Source: Lachnospiraceae bacterium
GTDB lineage: Bacteria; Bacillota; Clostridia; Lachnospirales; Lachnospiraceae
Length of the DNA stretch: 32,645 nucleotides
Assembly (NCBI GenBank): GCA_900770785.1
Contig: CAAGLJ010000002.1
Span: 1 to 32,645, forward strand
Reading direction: 5' to 3'
The notes beneath the pieces are model-generated. The model made no database searches and was not told the DNA's origin. It was given only the letters and a program-made list of their open reading frames with translations. The position numbers and the translations under genes are program-made. Below, piece after piece: positions 31,435-32,645 of the stretch. The first letter of the stretch is position 1; every line of letters starts with the position of its first letter.

Positions 31435-32295
31435 TCACTGTAAAAGCTCCAGCATTTTTTTCTGCCAGCCTTCCATTCCCTTTCCCCTGTACCTGCCTGC
31501 CAGAAAATCGGGTAAAATTTCTTCGCTAAAGACTTTCCAGGATTCCTCCTCCTGTCCCGGCAAAATGGGGTAGAATAATACACCTGTATCCTTCGCTGCC
31601 TGCATGTCTCCCAGGGCATCTCCCACCATGAGAATACAGTCCTTACCATAGCCTGTGCCTTTCAGCTGTTTAAGACAGCTGGCTTTACTTCCATATTCCT
31701 GAGTCATCAAAAGATCCACATCGTTTATCAGCTGGTTATTCTCCCATTCCTCTTCCACTGCCCCTCTGTTTGCCGAGGATACTACAACTACATTGGCCGA
31801 TTGCTTTGCCCTCTTTATTCCCTTCTTTGCCCCCCTAAAGGCCTGCTTGTCCGTTAAAGACAGCTCTGCCACATGGCGGTTTACCCACAGGGACCATTCT
31901 CTGGCCAGTGTCAGGCACGTGGGAACAGCCTGCTTCTCTTTCTTCCTTTTCTCTATCCAGGCATCCAGGCTGCCGTTAGACAGTTCCCCGGTGGTAGTAA
32001 TCCACTGAACCAGCTCAGAAATATCCATTTTTAGATATCCCTTTTCTACTGCATACTCCAGTGCCATAGCCAATCCGGGGAAACGATTGACCCCTCTGGT
32101 ACGGGAATACAGATTGAGTTTATTCCAATAGGAAAGTATATCCTCCTTATATTCTTCCAGAGAAAAAACTTCCACAATCCCCGGCCCAAAGCATTTCACA
32201 TGCTTGGCGGTCATTCCATTGATTACACAGCCATCAGAATCAATACAGATAAGATAGTCTTTCCTTGGTTTCAAATTATCCAGTAAATCCAGCAT
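31435..32295 (-). CDS. HAD-superfamily hydrolase
   Basis: A 286-residue cytoplasmic hydrolase, probably a phosphatase. Motif I is ICIDSDGCV with nucleophile Asp19 and acid Asp21; motif II is VVVVSSANR; the metal motif is LMVGDALGDMQAA. A helical cap of about 130 residues lies between motifs I and II. The natural substrate is unknown. ATG 32295 has AAAGGA 7 bases upstream, so a longer opening into the preceding gene is rejected. It starts 50 bases after a family-3 glycosidase stop, hinting at a role in sugar-phosphate metabolism. Confidence 0.88.
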   Translation of the reverse strand: MLDLLDNLKPRKDYLICIDSDGCVINGMTAKHVKCFGPGIVEVFSLEEYKEDILSYWNKLNLYSRTRGVNRFPGLAMALEYAVEKGYLKMDISELVQWITTTGELSNGSLDAWIEKRKKEKQAVPTCLTLAREWSLWVNRHVAELSLTDKQAFRGAKKGIKRAKQSANVVVVSSANRGAVEEEWENNQLINDVDLLMTQEYGSKASCLKQLKGTGYGKDCILMVGDALGDMQAAKDTGVLFYPILPGQEEESWKVFSEEILPDFLAGRYRGKGMEGWQKKMLELLQ

Positions 32296-32345
32296 GTTAT
32301 ATTCCTTTCGCAATAAGTCAGATATCTCCCGCCTGCCGCATTCTT

Positions 32346-32645
32346 TTACAGTCTGGTATCCCAGCGTCCGCACCAGACAACGTCATTATACTGTCCCTTA
32401 AATTCCGAACGGCCAATAATCTTTTCAATGGCAGAGCGAATATATTCCCTTGTGGGAGCATAAGCGTTGATATAGGTCTTCAGCATAGGAAGATCAATCA
32501 AATGATTCGTATAGTTTAGGGAAATCCCGATGGTGGGTACCTCATAGACGAACCAGGGCAGCTCGCTGGAATGGGAAGCAGACCATTTCACCCGCACATT
32601 ACTTTCCTGGGCATAGCCCTTCATGTTCACAAACATCATCACCAA
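32346..32645 (-). CDS. Family-3 glycoside hydrolase, C-terminal 99 residues (5' part missing)
   Basis: The reading frame runs off the window end. The last 99 residues contain PTIGISLNYTNHLIDLPML and IIGRSEFKG, and finish with VVWCGRWDTRL, an ending I recognise from the C-terminal domain of GH3 beta-N-acetylhexosaminidase-like proteins of gut Firmicutes. The catalytic domain is outside the window, so activity cannot be judged. It is probably co-transcribed with the HAD hydrolase. Confidence 0.75.
   Translation of the reverse strand: MVMMFVNMKGYAQESNVRVKWSASHSSELPWFVYEVPTIGISLNYTNHLIDLPMLKTYINAYAPTREYIRSAIEKIIGRSEFKGQYNDVVWCGRWDTRL

Noticed and set aside
31386..31649. 87-codon minus-strand opening overlapping the HAD hydrolase end
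   Set aside because: Out-of-frame shadow of the HAD gene without a ribosome site.
1..32645. CRISPR arrays, insertion sequences, tRNA or rRNA genes
   Set aside because: No regularly spaced repeats, transposase-like proteins or cloverleaf-like segments were seen on reading both strands.

Overview
The window looks like a chromosomal contig end from an anaerobic Firmicute, most likely a gut Lachnospiraceae (Blautia/Dorea/Clostridium-like). The evidence is moderate-to-low GC, strong GGAGG ribosome sites, lipoprotein solute-binding proteins, a YesM/YesN two-component pair, a strict-anaerobe-type hybrid-cluster protein, an ECF S component and two anaerobe-type radical SAM proteins. The assignment rests on gene content only. 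The first 20 bases are Illumina adapter sequence, so the true contig starts at base 21.

Layout. (A) 21-6618, minus strand: a carbohydrate-uptake operon in the order histidine kinase, AraC-type response regulator, solute-binding lipoprotein, second solute-binding lipoprotein, two permeases. It has no ATPase gene, so a shared one is presumably used. (B) 6734-10044, minus: a Fur-like regulator, a 26-residue membrane peptide, a small DUF6110-like membrane protein and an unusual P1B-type ATPase. This resembles the ferrosome (fez) loci that store iron in membrane compartments. (C) 10079-11933, plus: an ammonium transporter fused to a P-II (GlnK) domain, behind an early leader terminator. (D) 12083-16151, minus: a yclNOPQ/ceuBCDE-type siderophore ABC importer. 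(E) 16205-19604, minus: iron-type alcohol dehydrogenase, endonuclease IV, a DUF454 membrane protein with a Fur-box-like operator, and a CPBP membrane protein with a damaged motif. (F) 19711-22561, minus: methionine importer MetNIQ. (G) 22575-25691: hemerythrin-like protein and Hcp (minus), divergent from a Crp/Fnr regulator (plus), with a dyad at about -41 of the hcp promoter. (H) 25725-32645, minus: LysR regulator, cell-wall amidase, a vitamin-B6-like cluster (pyridoxal-type kinase, ECF S component, radical SAM), a second radical SAM plus methyltransferase, a HAD hydrolase and the C-terminus of a family-3 glycosidase.

How the parts relate. Regions B, D and E share an iron theme. The Fur-like regulator gene has two promoters, each overlapped by a TTAG-N6-CTAA dyad, and the siderophore operon has the same dyad just downstream of its -10. 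This suggests one regulator coordinates siderophore import with the fez-like locus. A 54-base relic of the Fur-like gene lies at the 3' end of the siderophore-binding protein gene, so the two loci also share sequence history. Region G is a nitrosative-stress module. No CRISPR array, insertion sequence, tRNA or rRNA was recognised.
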